Program-made: the position numbers and the translations under genes
The notes under the pieces: model-generated
Seen by the model: only the letters and a program-made list of their open reading frames with translations
Told to the model about the DNA's origin: nothing
Database searches by the model: none
Shown here: in pieces, positions 19,755-21,152 of the stretch
Numbering within the stretch: the stretch's first letter is position 1
How the letters are laid out: the number at the start of each line of letters is the position of its first letter
Source of the DNA: a virus
Reading direction: 5' to 3' (one strand)
DNA length: 21,152 nt
Virus record (IMG/VR): IMGVR_UViG_3300022413_000048
Coordinates: 1-21,152 of that record

Positions 19755-20614
19755 TGTCCACCCTGGCGAGCAACGTGGAGAGCGACGCCCTGCAGACCAT
19801 GACCAAGCAGGTGCACAATGTGGTCGGCACCGCGGGCTCGACCGCGGACTACCTGGACTTCCTGAACGCCGCGGCCAGGCTCGACCAGAACCTGGCGCCA
19901 CCGGACGACCGCTGCGCTCAGGTCAATTCTCTGACCCAGGTGGGGCTCATTAACGAGCTGAAGGGGCTGTTTCATCAGAGCACCGAGATCAGTCGCCAGT
20001 ATCGTGAGGGTATGATGGGCCGCACCGGCGGTCTGGACTTCTACAAGCAGCAGAAGATCCTGTCCTACGCGGAGGGTGCTGACGTTGCTGGTGCTGTCGA
20101 CGACATCGGGGCGACGATTGCCTCCGGTGACACCACCATCCCGGTCGACGGCTACACCGCCGCGCTGACCGTGGGTGATGTGGTCACCTTCGCGGACGTG
20201 TTCGCGGTGCACCCGGAGACGAAGCAGGTCTACTCGCACTTGCAGCAGTTCGTTATCACCGCGGCAACCACCACCCTGCTGACCATCGACCCGCCGATCT
20301 ACTCGACCGGTGCAAAGCAGAACGTGGACGCGCTCCCGGCTGACAATGCCGCGGTTGCGCTCGCTGGGACGCCGTCGGCTTCGACGACCTACCAGCACGA
20401 CCTCGTGTACCAAAAGGAGGCCTTTGCCTTCACCACCGCCGACCTGGAGCTCCCGCAGGGCACGCACTTCTCTGCGCGCGACCAACTCGACGGTATCAGC
20501 ATGAGGATCATCTCCGACTACGACATCGTCAACGACCGCACGCCGACGCGCATCGACATCCTGTACGGCTTCAAGGCCGTGCGCCCGTCGCTTGCCTGTC
20601 GGGTTATCAGCTGA
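19742..20614 (+). CDS. Major capsid (coat) protein, P22 gp5-like, C-terminal part
   Basis: This frame continues the coat protein. In-frame coding resumes at about 19733 (AAG CGC GTT GTG GCG CCC, giving KRVVAP) and runs to the TGA at 20612-20614. It includes STLASNVESDALQTMTKQVH, the insertion-like beta region with VTFADVFAVHPETKQVYSHL, and the C-terminal DYDIVNDRTPTRIDILYGFK and RPSLACRVI, all typical of P22-like coats. Joined at the -1 shift the protein has about 394 residues, close to family size. The GTG at 19742 is not a good independent start: the nearest Shine-Dalgarno-like GGAGG is 16 bases away. The length and motifs show that the coat is complete apart from the frame change. Confidence 0.85.
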   Translation: MAPMMSTLASNVESDALQTMTKQVHNVVGTAGSTADYLDFLNAAARLDQNLAPPDDRCAQVNSLTQVGLINELKGLFHQSTEISRQYREGMMGRTGGLDFYKQQKILSYAEGADVAGAVDDIGATIASGDTTIPVDGYTAALTVGDVVTFADVFAVHPETKQVYSHLQQFVITAATTTLLTIDPPIYSTGAKQNVDALPADNAAVALAGTPSASTTYQHDLVYQKEAFAFTTADLELPQGTHFSARDQLDGISMRIISDYDIVNDRTPTRIDILYGFKAVRPSLACRVIS

Positions 20615-20644
20615 CCACCGGGCACGAGCCCCTCTCCTGACCTT

Positions 20645-20673
20645 CCCCCGGGGCTATGCCTCGGGGGCTTTCT
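20645..20673 (+). terminator. Intrinsic terminator after coat gene
   Basis: CCCCCGGGGC (20645-20654) pairs with GCCTCGGGGG (20658-20667) across a three-base loop, with one G-T (G-U) pair, and is followed by CTTTCT. It sits 30 bases after the coat stop. Partial termination here would keep coat mRNA higher than that of the downstream connector genes. Confidence 0.75.
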
Positions 20674-20691
20674 ACACAAGGAGCGCGCACC

Positions 20692-20874
20692 GTGGCTGAG
20701 ACTAAAGGCAAAGCCCCTGCAAAGGACGCCAAGCCGGAAGCCCCCAAGAGGGCCAGTGTTTTCAAGAACCGAACCTGGCTCTATCACCCGCGGCATGGGG
20801 GAAAGATATTCAACCCAGGAGACAAGCACCCCGGGAAGCCGTGGACCGACGACTATAAGTCCCTGGGCAAGTAG
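20692..20874 (+). CDS. Small late protein, 60 aa (GTG start)
   Basis: The GTG at 20692 has AAGGAG nine bases upstream. The N-terminus is Lys/Ala/Pro-rich and flexible. The C-terminal part, WLYHPRHGGKIFNPGDKHPG, is an aromatic/Gly-rich segment seen in small phage proteins encoded next to coat genes. A capsid accessory or connector role is inferred from position only. Confidence 0.6.
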   Translation: MAETKGKAPAKDAKPEAPKRASVFKNRTWLYHPRHGGKIFNPGDKHPGKPWTDDYKSLGK

Positions 20875-20893
20875 CAAGTAAGGGAGCCCCGCA

Positions 20894-21152
20894 ATGGCCG
20901 CGACAGGTCTGCAGATTGTCAAGCGCGCGCTGCGCCTGATCGAGGCGATTGATGCCGGAGAGACCCCGGACTCCGACGAGCAGAGCGACGGGCTGAGCGC
21001 CCTCAATACGATGCTCGACGACTGGAATGCGCGCGGCCTGCGCGTTTTCTCGACCGAGGAGCTCTCGCTGTCATGGGGCGCCGGCGACAACGAGAAGACA
21101 CTCGGCGGTGCGACCGCGGACTTCACCGACGACCGCCCGGCATCAGTGCTCA
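20894..21152 (+). CDS. P22 gp4-like head-tail connector protein (partial, 3' end outside window)
   Basis: AAGGGAG lies eight bases before the ATG. The first 86 residues, with LQIVKRALRLIEAIDAGETP, DSDEQSDGLSALNTMLDDWN and then LRVFSTEELSLSWG, match the start of P22 gp4-like packaged-DNA stabilisation proteins. These bind under the portal after packaging. The position after coat agrees with the P22 order. The gene runs off the window. Confidence 0.8.
   Translation, partial: MAATGLQIVKRALRLIEAIDAGETPDSDEQSDGLSALNTMLDDWNARGLRVFSTEELSLSWGAGDNEKTLGGATADFTDDRPASVL

Overview
This window is a stretch of a tailed-phage genome (free phage or prophage) from a GC-rich host, most likely proteobacterial. 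The host call is an inference from base composition and gene style only. Genes are short and tightly packed, with many ATGA, GTGA and TTGA stop/start overlaps. The head genes follow the order of P22-like podoviruses: small terminase, large terminase, portal, scaffold, coat, gp4-like connector. I see no integrase, CI-type repressor, lysis cassette, tRNA, CRISPR array or reverse transcriptase.

Left arm (1-3240, minus strand): an early-left-type operon of about ten small genes. The only one I can name by function is an ERF-family single-strand annealing protein. A minus-strand promoter at 3283-3311 drives it from a divergent control region.

Middle (3336-10005, plus strand): a small HTH protein comes first, in a Cro-like position. 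It is followed by a Cys-rich protein, two unknowns, a RepA-like AAA helicase/ATPase and a C5-cytosine DNA methyltransferase. A second long reading frame lies on top of the methyltransferase gene and carries its own conserved-looking motifs. Next come a GGTAGCC repeat array with strong hairpins, three small genes, a relatively AT-rich control region, and a second operon with a conserved phage protein, a RuvC-like nuclease, an HTH protein and small genes.

Right arm (10047-21152, plus strand): the late genes. These are TerS, TerL and the portal, then four genes (14077-18278) placed where P22 goes straight to its scaffold. Three of the four look like beta-rich or fibre-like virion proteins, one with 17 tandem repeats of 20-24 residues. 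After them come scaffold, coat (split by an apparent one-base frameshift), a terminator, a small protein and a gp4-like connector cut by the window end.

Most worth following up: (1) two overlapping frames in the methyltransferase gene, each with recognisable methyltransferase-associated motifs; (2) a repeated intergenic element, GGACA-N4-TGTCC, found exactly three times, twice with the same 12-base spacing to a TATA-like -10 box before late genes; (3) the frameshifted coat gene.
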